Assembly (NCBI RefSeq): GCF_034521165.1
Contig: NZ_JAXHMV010000002.1
Span: forward strand, 1 to 64,000
Direction of reading: 5' to 3'
Source of the DNA: Thiohalophilus sp.
GTDB lineage: Bacteria > Pseudomonadota > Gammaproteobacteria > UBA6429 > Thiohalophilaceae
Length of the DNA stretch: 64,000 nucleotides
Both the position numbers and the translations under genes were made by a program. Shown here piece after piece: positions 52,831 through 61,591 of this stretch (position 1 is the stretch's first letter; every line of letters begins with the position of its first letter). The notes below the pieces were generated by a model. It saw only the letters and a list, made by a program, of their open reading frames with translations, was not told where the DNA came from and searched no databases.

Positions 52831-52926
52831 TGGCGGAAGAGAGCAGGAGTCGAACCTACCAGGGACCGCCTGGCGGCCCCTCCCGGTTTTGAAGACCGGG
52901 CGCCCCACCGGGGAACGATCTCTTCC
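52831..52926 (-). tRNA. selC: tRNA-Sec(UCA)
   Basis: The 96-base minus-strand gene starts GGAAGAGATCG and ends CTCTTCC-GCCA. It has a long acceptor stem, anticodon loop CTTCAAA (anticodon UCA) and a long variable arm (GGGGCCGCCAGGCGGTCCC), the marks of selenocysteine tRNA. The CCA end is encoded. It starts 5 bp downstream of the selB stop, so it may be cotranscribed with selAB. Confidence 0.95.
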
Positions 52927-52931
52927 AGAGT

Positions 52932-54860
52932 TCATTGTGCGCTCCAGTGCTGCAAAGCGCTGTCGTGACGCAAGACATGATCATCGCGTACCCGTCGAGT
53001 GTAACCGATACGATCGAAGAACTCGAGGATCCGAATCGCCACCTTACGACCGCCGCTACCATCGGGAAAGATAATGTCTCGAAACGGGGCGGCACGCGCC
53101 GCGCCCTGTTGCTCATTGAGCTGGCGGACATGTTCGGCCAGCTCCTCGACCGCCCTGGCGGTGAAATAATGATCATGGGCTACCGGATAGAGCTCCCCCG
53201 TCCGGGCGAGCCGCTTGAATAACTGGCGTACCACATGCTCGGGCGTGCCTGTTGCCCTGAATACATCACGCACTCGCGGCGGATTATAGGGACTGGCATC
53301 CAGCAAAGGCTTAAGCTCGGCAAAAAGTTCCCGGTCGTCGGCAGTGACAGTGGCGCGATGCTCCGGCAGATGCAGCCAGGAGCGCGTCTGTACAATGGCA
53401 CCATTTGCCAGTAATTCCTCACTCAGTGCCTGAAAAACAGGACGCGACAGCCTGCTGGAGGTCATGCGCCGCAGCCGTTCGACTTCCACGCCGATCATAT
53501 CGGGCGCACGCTCATGTTCCGCAGTCAGCGCCTCAAGCAGTTTACTTCGCAACGCGGTCCAGGCCGCCGGGGTAATACCGGTTGTTGTTTCGCCCTCGCG
53601 GATCACGCGCAGGCCGACCCGTTGCCAGAGCATCTCGGCGTCTGCCTCGCTGAGGTTCCAGCTCATCGCGAATCGATTGAGATCGATGCCGGCTTCCACC
53701 TGGTCGGCCAGACATTCAAGCGCAACGGCAGGATCCACGTCACGCAGTTTGTTGAGCAGGGCCAGCCGTTGCGGTGTCCGCTTGTGGCGGGTAGGCGGAA
53801 AGATATCCAGCACCCTGCCTCCGGCAACAGTCCGTTGCGCACCGGCATCGCGCAGGATGAATCGGTCGCCGTGCAGGGCCAGAGTTTCGCGTTCGAGCAG
53901 GATCTCTACCAGCGCGGTATCTCCGGCATTGATCTCCTTGCAATCGAGCAACGCCACCCGGCCGACTATGTCATCGCTACCAAGATGCACATGCACGTTT
54001 TGCATGTGCGTCACCGGTTTCTGACCGGCGGGAATGCGCACCTCACCCTGAAAACGGGACAGGGGCAGGGCCAGCGCCGGATCGACCAGCCACATCCCCC
54101 GGGCAATATCCTGTTTGTCAAAATCACCCTTGAGTGCCAGGGCACAACGTTCACCCGCCTGACCACGTTCGGCAGAGCGGTCCTGGACATGCAGTTCACG
54201 CACACGGGCCTTGACCCCCAACGGGGACAGGGTGAGCATCTCGCCGACATTGACTGCTCCGGCATGGGCGGTACCGGTTACTACGGTGCCAACACCGGTG
54301 AGCGAGAAACAGCGATCGATGGCGAGACGGAAACGCCCTGTCGCTGAACGCGGGTGAAATAAAGTCGCCATCGTCTCCAGATGAATGCGCAGGGGCTCGA
54401 TCCCCTCCCCCGTTCGCCCCGATACGGAAAAGATCGGACTACCTGACAGTCCGGTATCCGCCAGAAGTTGTTTGACTTCCTGGCGGACCGCCTCGAGCCG
54501 CTCGGCTGAAACCACATCGATTTTGGTAAGGGCGACTGTGCCCCGGGTCCTACCCAGCAGTTCCAGTAACTCGAGATGTTCACGTGTTTGCGGCATCGGT
54601 CCGTCATCGGCGGCAATCACCAGCAGAACGAAATCGATAGCGGTGGCGCCGGCCAGCATGTTGCGGATCAGTTTTTCATGGCCGGGGACATCCACAAAAC
54701 CGAGTACTGAACCATCCGATAAGGGGGTATAGGCGTAGCCGAGATCGAGCGTAATGCCGCGCGCCTGTTCCTGCGGCAACCGATCGGCATCCACGCCGGT
54801 AAGCGCCTTCACCAGCGCGGTTTTGCCATGGTCGATATGCCCTGCAGTGCCGATCAACAT
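52932..54860 (-). CDS. selB: Selenocysteine-specific translation elongation factor SelB
   Basis: The 642-residue GTPase delivers Sec-tRNA to UGA codons that carry a SECIS hairpin. The G1 motif GHIDHGKT is at 7-14, G3 DVPGHE at about 58-63 and G4 TKID at about 110. The C-terminal winged-helix repeats that bind SECIS RNA follow (for example LFKRLARTGELYPVAHDHYF). The ATG at 54860 places the GTPase start correctly; an upstream extension is spurious. It follows selA by 10 bp. Confidence 0.95.
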   Translation of the reverse strand: MLIGTAGHIDHGKTALVKALTGVDADRLPQEQARGITLDLGYAYTPLSDGSVLGFVDVPGHEKLIRNMLAGATAIDFVLLVIAADDGPMPQTREHLELLELLGRTRGTVALTKIDVVSAERLEAVRQEVKQLLADTGLSGSPIFSVSGRTGEGIEPLRIHLETMATLFHPRSATGRFRLAIDRCFSLTGVGTVVTGTAHAGAVNVGEMLTLSPLGVKARVRELHVQDRSAERGQAGERCALALKGDFDKQDIARGMWLVDPALALPLSRFQGEVRIPAGQKPVTHMQNVHVHLGSDDIVGRVALLDCKEINAGDTALVEILLERETLALHGDRFILRDAGAQRTVAGGRVLDIFPPTRHKRTPQRLALLNKLRDVDPAVALECLADQVEAGIDLNRFAMSWNLSEADAEMLWQRVGLRVIREGETTTGITPAAWTALRSKLLEALTAEHERAPDMIGVEVERLRRMTSSRLSRPVFQALSEELLANGAIVQTRSWLHLPEHRATVTADDRELFAELKPLLDASPYNPPRVRDVFRATGTPEHVVRQLFKRLARTGELYPVAHDHYFTARAVEELAEHVRQLNEQQGAARAAPFRDIIFPDGSGGRKVAIRILEFFDRIGYTRRVRDDHVLRHDSALQHWSAQ

Positions 54861-54870
54861 CTCACGTATC

Positions 54871-56292
54871 TCATGCCATCCGACCTGATGCATCCGATTG
54901 ACGTGTGTCCAGGATCGAAAGCTGGGCAGCGAATTCACTTTCCTCATCCGTCGCAAGGCAGCGCAGATCCAGCAGCAACGCGTCGTTCTCGATGCGGCCG
55001 ATCACCGGACGCGGCAACTCGCGTAATCTGGCCTCGATGCGATGCAGTACGCCGCTTTTCCTGCTCTGCGGGTGAACAGCAAGCCCGGCAGACGGCAGAC
55101 GATCGACCGGTAGTGACCCGGAGCCGATCTGCGATCGCAGTGGCACGATTTCCACGGTTACCGGCTGCGAGGCCAGGGCACGCTGCAGTGCGGGCAACAG
55201 GCGTTGCGCCACGGCATGGATGTCGGCTTCGGGACGGGTCAGTTGCTGCAATGCCGTCAGGCGTTCGGGCAGGCGATCGGGATCGCGATAGAGACGCAGC
55301 ACCGCTTCGAGGGCGGCAAGGGTGATCTTGCCGACGCGCAGTGCGCGCTTCAGTGGATTTTTCTTGATCTGATCAATCAGATCTTTGCGACCAACCAGCA
55401 ACCCGGCCTGCGGGCCGCCAAGCAGTTTATCACCGGAAAAGGTTACCAGGTCGACCCCGGCGGCGATGCTCTCGCGTGGTGTCGGTTCGTGGGGCAGTCC
55501 CCAGCGCTCGAGGTCGGTCAATGTACCGGAGCCGAGATCGACGACAAAGGGCAGTTCATGTTGATGTGCCAGCTCGGCCAGTTCTTTTTCCGGTACGGCA
55601 TGAGTAAACCCCTGGATCGTGTAATTGCTGGTGTGGATTTTCATCAGCATCGCCGTGCGTGAGGAGATCGCTTCGCTGAAATCCTTCCGATGCGTGCGAT
55701 TGGTCGTGCCGACCTCGACCAGTTTGGCACCGGCCCGCTTCATGATATCGGGTACCCGAAAGGCCCCGCCGATCTCGATCAATTCCCCGCGGGAGACAAC
55801 AACTTTCTTCTTCCATGCCAATGTGTTGAGCAACAGGAAGACGGCAGCAGCATTGTTGTTGACCACGGTGGCCGCCTCGGCTCCCGTCAACTCGCAGAGC
55901 AAATCGCTGACGATGTCATCCCGGTCACCCCGTCCGCCGTCCTCGATATCGTATTCCAAAGCACAGGGATTGCGGGCGGCCGTCACCAGCGCCTCGACAG
56001 CTTCTTCGGGCAGGGAGGCGCGGCCGAGATTGGTGTGCAGCACGGTGCCGGTGAGATTGAAGACCGGGCGCAGCCTGGGCAGAGCGAGCGCCTTTGCATT
56101 GGCGGTGATTTTTTCGATCAGGTTTTCGTTATCGGGAATCGGGGCGCCAGCCTGGGCCGCCGCACGGACCTCGGCCAGCGTGTCACGGATCATCTGTGTA
56201 ATCACCGCGTGGCCGTGGCTATCCACCAGCTCCGCAACCACGGCGTCAGACAACAGACGACTGACAGAGGGGAGTCTGGAGAGTTGATTCAT
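54871..56292 (-). CDS. selA: L-seryl-tRNA(Sec) selenium transferase
   Basis: The 473-residue PLP enzyme converts Ser-tRNA(Sec) to Sec-tRNA(Sec) using selenophosphate. The PLP Lys is in TFSGDKLLGGPQAG near residue 290, and the family segments NLTGTVLHTNLGRA and ATVVNNNAAAVFLLLN are present. The ATG at 56292 gives the usual length. It heads selA-selB-selC and lies downstream of a terminator that separates it from the selenoprotein gene. selD is not in the window. Confidence 0.95.
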   Translation of the reverse strand: MNQLSRLPSVSRLLSDAVVAELVDSHGHAVITQMIRDTLAEVRAAAQAGAPIPDNENLIEKITANAKALALPRLRPVFNLTGTVLHTNLGRASLPEEAVEALVTAARNPCALEYDIEDGGRGDRDDIVSDLLCELTGAEAATVVNNNAAAVFLLLNTLAWKKKVVVSRGELIEIGGAFRVPDIMKRAGAKLVEVGTTNRTHRKDFSEAISSRTAMLMKIHTSNYTIQGFTHAVPEKELAELAHQHELPFVVDLGSGTLTDLERWGLPHEPTPRESIAAGVDLVTFSGDKLLGGPQAGLLVGRKDLIDQIKKNPLKRALRVGKITLAALEAVLRLYRDPDRLPERLTALQQLTRPEADIHAVAQRLLPALQRALASQPVTVEIVPLRSQIGSGSLPVDRLPSAGLAVHPQSRKSGVLHRIEARLRELPRPVIGRIENDALLLDLRCLATDEESEFAAQLSILDTRQSDASGRMA

Positions 56293-56369
56293 TATTTTAG
56301 TATCCAACTGTTTATCCCCAAGGTTAAGCGACGAACCGCTGTGTGGTCTTTTCCTGCCCACTCGTAAAA

Positions 56370-56398
56370 TAAAAACCCCGCCACGAAGGGCGGGGTTT
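56370..56398 (-). terminator. Rho-independent terminator between prxU and selA
   Basis: AACCCCGCC and GGCGGGGTT form a 9-bp stem with loop CTTCGT, followed by TTTATTTT on the minus strand. It lies 23 bp after the peroxiredoxin stop, so selAB is transcribed by readthrough or from its own promoter. Confidence 0.9.
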
Positions 56399-56421
56399 GA
56401 GATAGCCGGATAAGGACTCGA

Positions 56422-57141
56422 CTATTCCATGGAAGGGTTCCATACCTCCCAGACTTTCCCCACCAGATCCGGTCCAGGTTTGAGAGTCGGCTTGCCCGGC
56501 TCCCAGCCTGCGGGACAGGCTTCCTTCCCTTCAGTGGCGCGTACATGCTGATAGGCCTGAATCTGGCGGATCGTTTCAGCAAGCTTGCGCCCGACCGGCG
56601 GCGTCAGCACCTCCATCGCCTGAATCACACCATCCGGATCGATGATGAAACGTCCGCGGAGCTCGACCCCCTGGGTCTCGTCCCAACAGCCATAGGCGCG
56701 ACCGACATTCCCGGCCTGATCAGCTACCATATGGAATGGCACCCCGCCATCCACCATTTTGCTCAATTCCTCGTCGTTCCAGACTTTATGGACAAAGTGG
56801 CTGTCCACACTGACTGAAATAACTTCGACACCTAAATCCTGGAGCTTCTGATAATTCGCGGCGACCGCCGACACTTCAGTAGCTCAAACAAAGGTGAAAT
56901 CGCCCGGATAGAAACAGAGCATCACCCACTTGCCTAAATAATCCGACAGCTTCACGCTGGTAAAGCTGCCCTTATGATAGGCAGGCGCAGTGAAATCGGG
57001 GGCTTTCTGCCCGACACGTACACTCATACTGGACCTCTCTTCTTGACTGGTTAATTCAGAGGGTGCCGGAGTTTCCGGTGACGGCTCTCCCGAAACCGAG
57101 CCGGTCACCCTGGCACATGATACGGATTCTTCTTCTGCCAT
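56422..57141 (-). CDS. prxU: Selenocysteine-containing peroxiredoxin (UGA-encoded peroxidatic residue)
   Basis: Two frames separated by TGA at 56884-56886 form one peroxiredoxin. The upstream part ends CFYPGDFTFV and the downstream part resumes ATEVSAVAANYQKLQ, where AhpC-type enzymes have FVCPTE. The UGA replaces the peroxidatic Cys, so the residue is selenocysteine (U86 from the long start, U48 from the short). A probable resolving Cys is in EACPAGW. A SECIS-like hairpin follows the UGA, and selA, selB and selC are adjacent. Starts at 57141 (GAGGG upstream) and 57027 (GAGAGG upstream) both look usable. A UGA stop with a broken gene is unlikely given the hairpin. Confidence 0.88.
56842..56886 (-). 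promoter_or_regulatory. SECIS-like hairpin directing selenocysteine insertion
   Basis: The hairpin begins with the UGA itself: GAGCT pairs with AGCTC, then CTGA with TCAG, then CGGC with GCCG around a GGTC apical loop. The loop lies about 17 bases after the UGA, within the range of bacterial SECIS elements, which have a G and U-rich exposed loop. Confidence 0.8.
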
Positions 57142-57183
57142 AATCGTCCCTCTTGTTGGCGTAGAGCATATAGTACATAGTAA

Positions 57184-57212
57184 AAGTTAGAACTAAAGCC
57201 AGTTCCTGTCAA
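57184..57212 (-). promoter_or_regulatory. Sigma-70 promoter of prxU
   Basis: On the minus strand TTGACA (57212-57207) is followed after 17 bp by TAACTT (57189-57184). It lies about 43 bases before the ATG at 57141. The remaining bases between here and the IS element (57213-57504) show no gene, only AT-rich sequence and CTAG-containing words. Confidence 0.6.
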
Positions 57213-57559
57213 TAAACCGCAGGTAAACGATCCCGGCATGATAAAAGTGGATGCAAGTGCGCATGAATTGTTTAAAATGTTCACAGTTGGTAACGTTTGT
57301 CTTGGAAAGTTCATTGATCAGATATCAGGAGAAAGACTATAGGATTAATAAAAATACGTCTTTCAGCTTCTACCGAGTTCTTCATCTGTTACGCCTGACA
57401 ATTTTGTCCAACCAAAAGATGATCATCACGACTTCCCCGCATATCAGTAACTAGATACTAGTTCCTGGCAGCTAGCTTCTGGAAATTAAAAAAGGCCCCG
57501 ATAGGGTAATGCCGATCAGTTAAGCAAAAACTTGCTTGACTATCAGTAAGATGAGATCA

Positions 57560-57591
57560 AAATCCCGTGATCACTTTTGATCACGGGATTT
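57560..57591 (+). promoter_or_regulatory. Perfect hairpin directly before the transposase ATG
   Basis: AAATCCCGTGATCA and its complement form 14-bp arms around CTTT and end 4 bases before the ATG, followed by T residues. Such hairpins in insertion sequences usually block readthrough transcription or hide the ribosome-binding site. Confidence 0.75.
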
Positions 57592-57595
57592 TTTT

Positions 57596-58936
57596 ATGTC
57601 ATTTTCCGAAGAGCTGGACCAAACAGCAGAATGGTCACCTGAGTCACTCAGCACTTTTCAACGGGACATTCCCAGCGAATGGATAGAAACGGCCCTTGAA
57701 GCCACCGGTATGGCCAGTCTTCGCCGCCGCCGTCTCCCCGCCGAGCAAGTCATGTGGCTGGTACTGGGGATCGGCCTGTACCGTGACCGTTCAATTCAGG
57801 ACGTCTGTGACAAGCTGGATCTGGCGATGCCGGACAGTCAAGGTCGCCCGGTGGTGGCGACCAGCGCCCTGTCCCAGGCCCGTGAGCGCCTGGGTGCGGA
57901 ACCGATGCGCTACCTGTTTCTCAGTAGCGCCGAAGCGTGGAGCCGACAGGAGAGACACGATGATTTTCGCGGACTGAAGCTGTTGAGTGTTGATGGGACG
58001 GTATTCGAGGCGCCGGATTCCGAGGAAAATGGCGAGGCTTTTGGCTTTATCGAGTCGCGCAAGGGGCACACCAGCGCCTTTCCCAGCGTTCGCCTGACGG
58101 CGTTGATGTCACTACGCACCCATCTGGTAAGGGAGGCCACCTTCGGCCCTTGTACACAGGGCAAAATCAACTATGCACGTGAACTGGTGAGCACGGCCCC
58201 CGCCCATTCGCTGACCCTGTTTGACCGCTGCTATTTCTCCGCCGAACTGCTGCTCTGCTGGCAACAGGCTCAGCCCGAAAGCCACTGGCTAACACCGGTC
58301 AAGCGCAAGATGCGCTACGAAGTGGTCGAGCAATTTGCTGAACATGACTGTCTTATTGAAATGCCCGTCTCGCCCCAGGCACGTGAGCAATACCCCCATC
58401 TTCCGGCCACCTGGTAGGCCCGCCGGGTCAGCTACGCCAACCCCCAAGGAGAAATCACCGGTTTTCTCACCTCCCTGACCGACCCTCAGCGCTATCCGGC
58501 CGAGGAGTTGTTGCGCATTTACTGGGAGCGATGGGAGATTGAACAGGGTTACGGGGAACTCAAGCGTCGGCAACTGCGTAGCGAGTTGCTGCTGCGCAGT
58601 CAAAAGCCCGAAGGGATCCGCCAGGAGCTGTGGGGGATCCTGCTGGCCTACAACCTGGTACGACTGGAAATCAGCCGTATTGCCGAAGAAGCGGCGGAAT
58701 CCCCGCGGCGGATCAGCTTTATGATGGCCATGCGCTATATTCAGGATGAGTTTCTCTGGTGCGCCGTGGCGTCACCCGGGACCATCCCAAAGAAGCTCCG
58801 CGCACTGAGAGCCAACGTGAAGGCCTTTATTCTGCCGGAACGAAAACGGCCCTCGGTACCGAGGGCCGTTCGAAAAAGCAAAACCGGCTATCCCGTCGTG
58901 GAAAAACCCCCGAGGAAAAACCGGGGGCTTAAGTGA
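57596..58936 (+). pseudogene. IS4-family transposase interrupted by TAG
   Basis: The frame reads an IS4-type transposase of about 446 codons. It has the DDE segments LLSVDGTVFEAPDS and TLFDRCYFSAELL, then the C-terminal RIYWERWEIEQGYGELKRRQ (YREK-type region). At 58415-58417 a TAG follows PATW and the same frame resumes with ARRVSYANPQGE. CAG to TAG is the simplest cause. The truncated 273-residue product lacks the YREK region and should be inactive. Confidence 0.88.
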
Positions 58937-58968
58937 GCGGCATTAGCCGACAGGAACCTTTTTTGATA

Positions 58969-59681
58969 TGGCGGAGAGGGAGGGATTGTCTCGGGGCCAT
59001 CCCTGGCCCCGAGCCCTGCGGGCGTCGTCGCTACAGCTCCGGCGACCAAATTTGCTGTCCTGCAAATTTGTCGAACCAAAGGGTTCTCATCATGGCCTCC
59101 CCCATCCACAAAATAAAAAAGGAGGCGCAAGGCCTCCTTTTTTATTTTGGCGGAGAGGGAGGGATTGTCTCGGGGCCATCCCTGGCCCCGAGCCCTTCGG
59201 GCGCCGTCGCTATGCTCCGGCGACCAAATTTGCTGTCCTGCAAATTTGTCGAACCAAAGGGTTCTCATCATGGCCTCCCCCATCCACAAAATAAAAAAGG
59301 AGGCACAAGGCCTCCTTTTTTATTTTGGCGGAGAGGGAGGGATTGTCTCGGGGCCATCCCTGGCCCCGAGCCCTTCGGGCGCCGTCGCTATGCTCCGGCG
59401 ACCAAATTTGCTGTCCTGCAAATTTGTCGAACCAAAGGGTTCTCATCATGGCCTCCCCCATCCACAAAATAAAAAAGGAGGCGCAAGGCCTCCTTTTTTA
59501 TTTTGGCGGAGAGGGAGGGATTGTCTCGGGGCCATCCCTGGCCCCGAGCCCTTCGGGCGCCGTCGCTATGCTCCGGCGACCAAATTTGCTGTCCTGCAAA
59601 TTTGTCGAACCAAAGGGTTCTCATCATGGCCTCCCCCATCCACAAAATAAAAAAGGAGGCGCAAGGCCTCCTTTTTTATTT
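58969..59681 (-). repeat. Four tandem 178-179 bp repeats, each with a 19-nt tRNA-Ser 3' end and a terminator
   Basis: Units start at 58969, 59148, 59326 and 59504, with periods of 179, 178 and 178, and are nearly identical. Each contains the last 19 bases of the neighbouring tRNA-Ser(GGA), including CCA. On the minus strand this is followed by a Rho-independent terminator (GGAGGCC...GGCCTCC with flanking A and T runs) and about 120 further bases. That part includes a GGGGGAGG site before an ATG opening a short Arg-rich frame. Frames here are probably not genes. Layout resembles the tyrT repeats of E. coli. Confidence 0.92.
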
Positions 59682-59772
59682 TGGCGGAGAGGGAGGGATT
59701 CGAACCCTCGATACGGGGTTACCGTATACACACTTTCCAGGCGTGCTCCTTCAACCACTCGGACACCTCTCC
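59682..59772 (-). tRNA. tRNA-Ser(GGA)
   Basis: The 91-base minus-strand gene begins GGAGAGGTGTCCGAGTGG, has anticodon loop CTGGAAA (GGA), a long variable arm, the T-arm GGTTCGAATCC and an encoded CCA. Its 3' end is copied four times in the downstream repeats. Confidence 0.95.
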
Positions 59773-59811
59773 TGATCAGTTTCTAGTCACCAGGTCCTGG
59801 GTACTAGTACC

Positions 59812-59836
59812 TGTGCAATGCCAGTGGCATTGCACA
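59812..59836. repeat. 25-bp palindrome upstream of tRNA-Ser
   Basis: TGTGCAATGCCA and TGGCATTGCACA are exact complements around one base. It lies 40 bp upstream of the tRNA gene in the 366-bp interval before mltF. Function is unknown: operator, hairpin or remnant. Confidence 0.7.
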
Positions 59837-60011
59837 AGGCGCGCAAGATTAAACCAGATGCCCGGGCGGTGCAACGTCAATCCGGCTCGATTGGCTGGTC
59901 TGGACTGGCGGGCTGGCAGGAGCACGGCTCCATTTCATTACAAATCAAGTGGTTAAAGCCGTGATAACGGGAAGATTGGGTAATCTGGTGAGTGATTGAC
60001 CAATATTAGGG

Positions 60012-60020
60012 TGTTATAAT
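60012..60020 (+). promoter_or_regulatory. Extended -10 promoter of mltF
   Basis: TGT-TATAAT is an extended -10 element; the -35 region is weak. Transcription would start near 60027, leaving a leader of about 110 bases before mltF. Confidence 0.5.
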
Positions 60021-60138
60021 ATTGAAGTTTTTTATTCTGTGGCCGAAAACGGCAGGACGCGCTTGCGGTTTGCCAATTGTACTCCAGAATTTGATCAGGC
60101 AACCGATAACCAGTTCACAGACTGAAAGGTAAGACGGA

Positions 60139-61554
60139 ATGCAACGACGGGTTTTCGCAACATTGCTGGGCGGGGCGGCGCTGATTGGCGTGGTACTCAA
60201 TGCCTGCACACCGCAGCACAGTGCGCTGGAACAGGTACTGGATAGCGGTGAGTTGCGCGTTTACACCCGTAATGCCCCGACCACCTATTATCAGGGGCCC
60301 CGGGGTCCGGCCGGGCTGGAATACGACCTGGCCCGGGCCTTTGCCGACCACCTTGGCGTGCGCCTGAAACTGGTCGTCAAAGACAACCTGGAAGAGATGT
60401 TCACCGGTCTGCGCAAGGGGCGTGCCGATCTGGCCGCTGCCGGACTGACCGTCACCGAACAGCGCCGCCGGCAGGTGCGCTTTGCGCCGGCGTACCAGCA
60501 AATCACCCCGCAACTGGTCTATCGACAGGGCACCTTGCCCGAACCGCAGGATTTTGCCGATGTCCGGCAAGGCTATCTGGAGGTGGTTGCCAACAGCAGC
60601 CATACCGAACAGTTACGCCAGATACAACAGTCACACCCCGAACTCCAATGGCATGAAAATCCGGAAGCCGGCAGCACCGAATTGCTGTCGCTGGTAGCCC
60701 AGGGACTGATCGATTACACCATTGCCGATTCCAATGAAGTGGCCATTAACCGGCGCTATTTCCCCGAGCTGCGGGTCGCCTTCGATCTGTCGGAACCCCG
60801 GCAGCTCGCCTGGGCCCTGCCCCGAAGCAAGGACACCTCGCTCTATGACGAGGTGGAACATTTCTTCGAAACACTGCGCGAATCGGGCGAACTGGCGCAC
60901 AGGGTAAAGCAGAACTATGAATACGTGCGTAACTACGACTACGCCGGGACGCCGTTTTTCATGCACCATATGCGCAGTCGCATGCCGAACTACCGCAAGC
61001 TGTTCGAAAAGGCAGCTGCGCAAACCGAACTCGACTGGCGTTTACTTGCGGCAGTCGCCTATCAGGAATCTCACTGGAATCCGCTGGCAATATCGCCGAC
61101 CGGTGTCCGCGGTATGATGATGCTGACCAATGTCACAGCCAGTCAGCTGGGGATAGCGGATCGGACCGATCCGGCCCAGAGCATCCAGGGTGGCGCCCGT
61201 TATATCAAGAGCCTGTATCAACGTTTTGATGACATCCCCGAAGGGGATCGGATGTGGTTTACGCTGGCCGCCTATAATGTCGGCTTCGGTCATGTGCGCG
61301 ATGTTCAGAGGATAACCGAACAACGCGGTGGCGATCCGAGCAAATGGTCCAACGTTAAAACCAATCTGCCCCTGTTAACCCAGCGAAAATGGTATCGGCA
61401 AACCCGTTACGGCTATGCCCGGGGGCATGAACCGGTAACCTATGTCGATAACATTCGCAGTTATTACGATATCCTGCGCTGGCACTTGCGCACCAACCCG
61501 TCGCCCGGACAGATTCCCAGCTCGATTCTGGCTTATTCCTCACCGGCATTGTAA
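60139..61554 (+). CDS. mltF: Membrane-bound lytic murein transglycosylase F
   Basis: The 471-residue protein has an N-terminal signal with a possible lipobox Cys (GVVLNAC, Cys 23). An extracellular-solute-binding-3-like domain (about 35-255) and a C-terminal SLT lysozyme-like domain (about 285-450) follow. The catalytic Glu is in AYQESHWNP, and SPTGVRGMMMLT and AAYNVGFGHV are present. It cleaves peptidoglycan at the outer membrane. In many gammaproteobacteria the gene adjoins tadA, as here. Confidence 0.95.
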   Translation: MQRRVFATLLGGAALIGVVLNACTPQHSALEQVLDSGELRVYTRNAPTTYYQGPRGPAGLEYDLARAFADHLGVRLKLVVKDNLEEMFTGLRKGRADLAAAGLTVTEQRRRQVRFAPAYQQITPQLVYRQGTLPEPQDFADVRQGYLEVVANSSHTEQLRQIQQSHPELQWHENPEAGSTELLSLVAQGLIDYTIADSNEVAINRRYFPELRVAFDLSEPRQLAWALPRSKDTSLYDEVEHFFETLRESGELAHRVKQNYEYVRNYDYAGTPFFMHHMRSRMPNYRKLFEKAAAQTELDWRLLAAVAYQESHWNPLAISPTGVRGMMMLTNVTASQLGIADRTDPAQSIQGGARYIKSLYQRFDDIPEGDRMWFTLAAYNVGFGHVRDVQRITEQRGGDPSKWSNVKTNLPLLTQRKWYRQTRYGYARGHEPVTYVDNIRSYYDILRWHLRTNPSPGQIPSSILAYSSPAL

Positions 61555-61591
61555 CGCTGATCATCTGATCGCACACGTTTACGCTGGCGAC

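Larger units (their letters stand above)
57505..58947 (+). mobile_element. IS4-family insertion sequence
   Basis: The element of about 1.44 kb is bounded by near-perfect terminal inverted repeats. GGTAATGCCGATCAGTTAAGC (21 bases, 57505-57525) on the left matches the complement of 58927-58947 with about three differences. It contains one transposase frame broken by an amber codon. No exact target duplication was seen. The flanks carry AAAAAAGG (left) and CCTTTTTT (right), as if a terminator-like hairpin had been split. Confidence 0.8.

Noticed and set aside
57142..57504. Short frames in the AT-rich stretch before the IS element
   Set aside because: No motif or ribosome-binding site; only the prxU promoter is supported there.
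58933..59786. Open frames with repeated Cys- and Arg-rich peptides across the 178-bp repeats and tRNA-Ser
   Set aside because: They arise from the repeats and from the tRNA itself (translations such as GFEPSIRGYRIHTF are typical spurious tRNA antisense frames).
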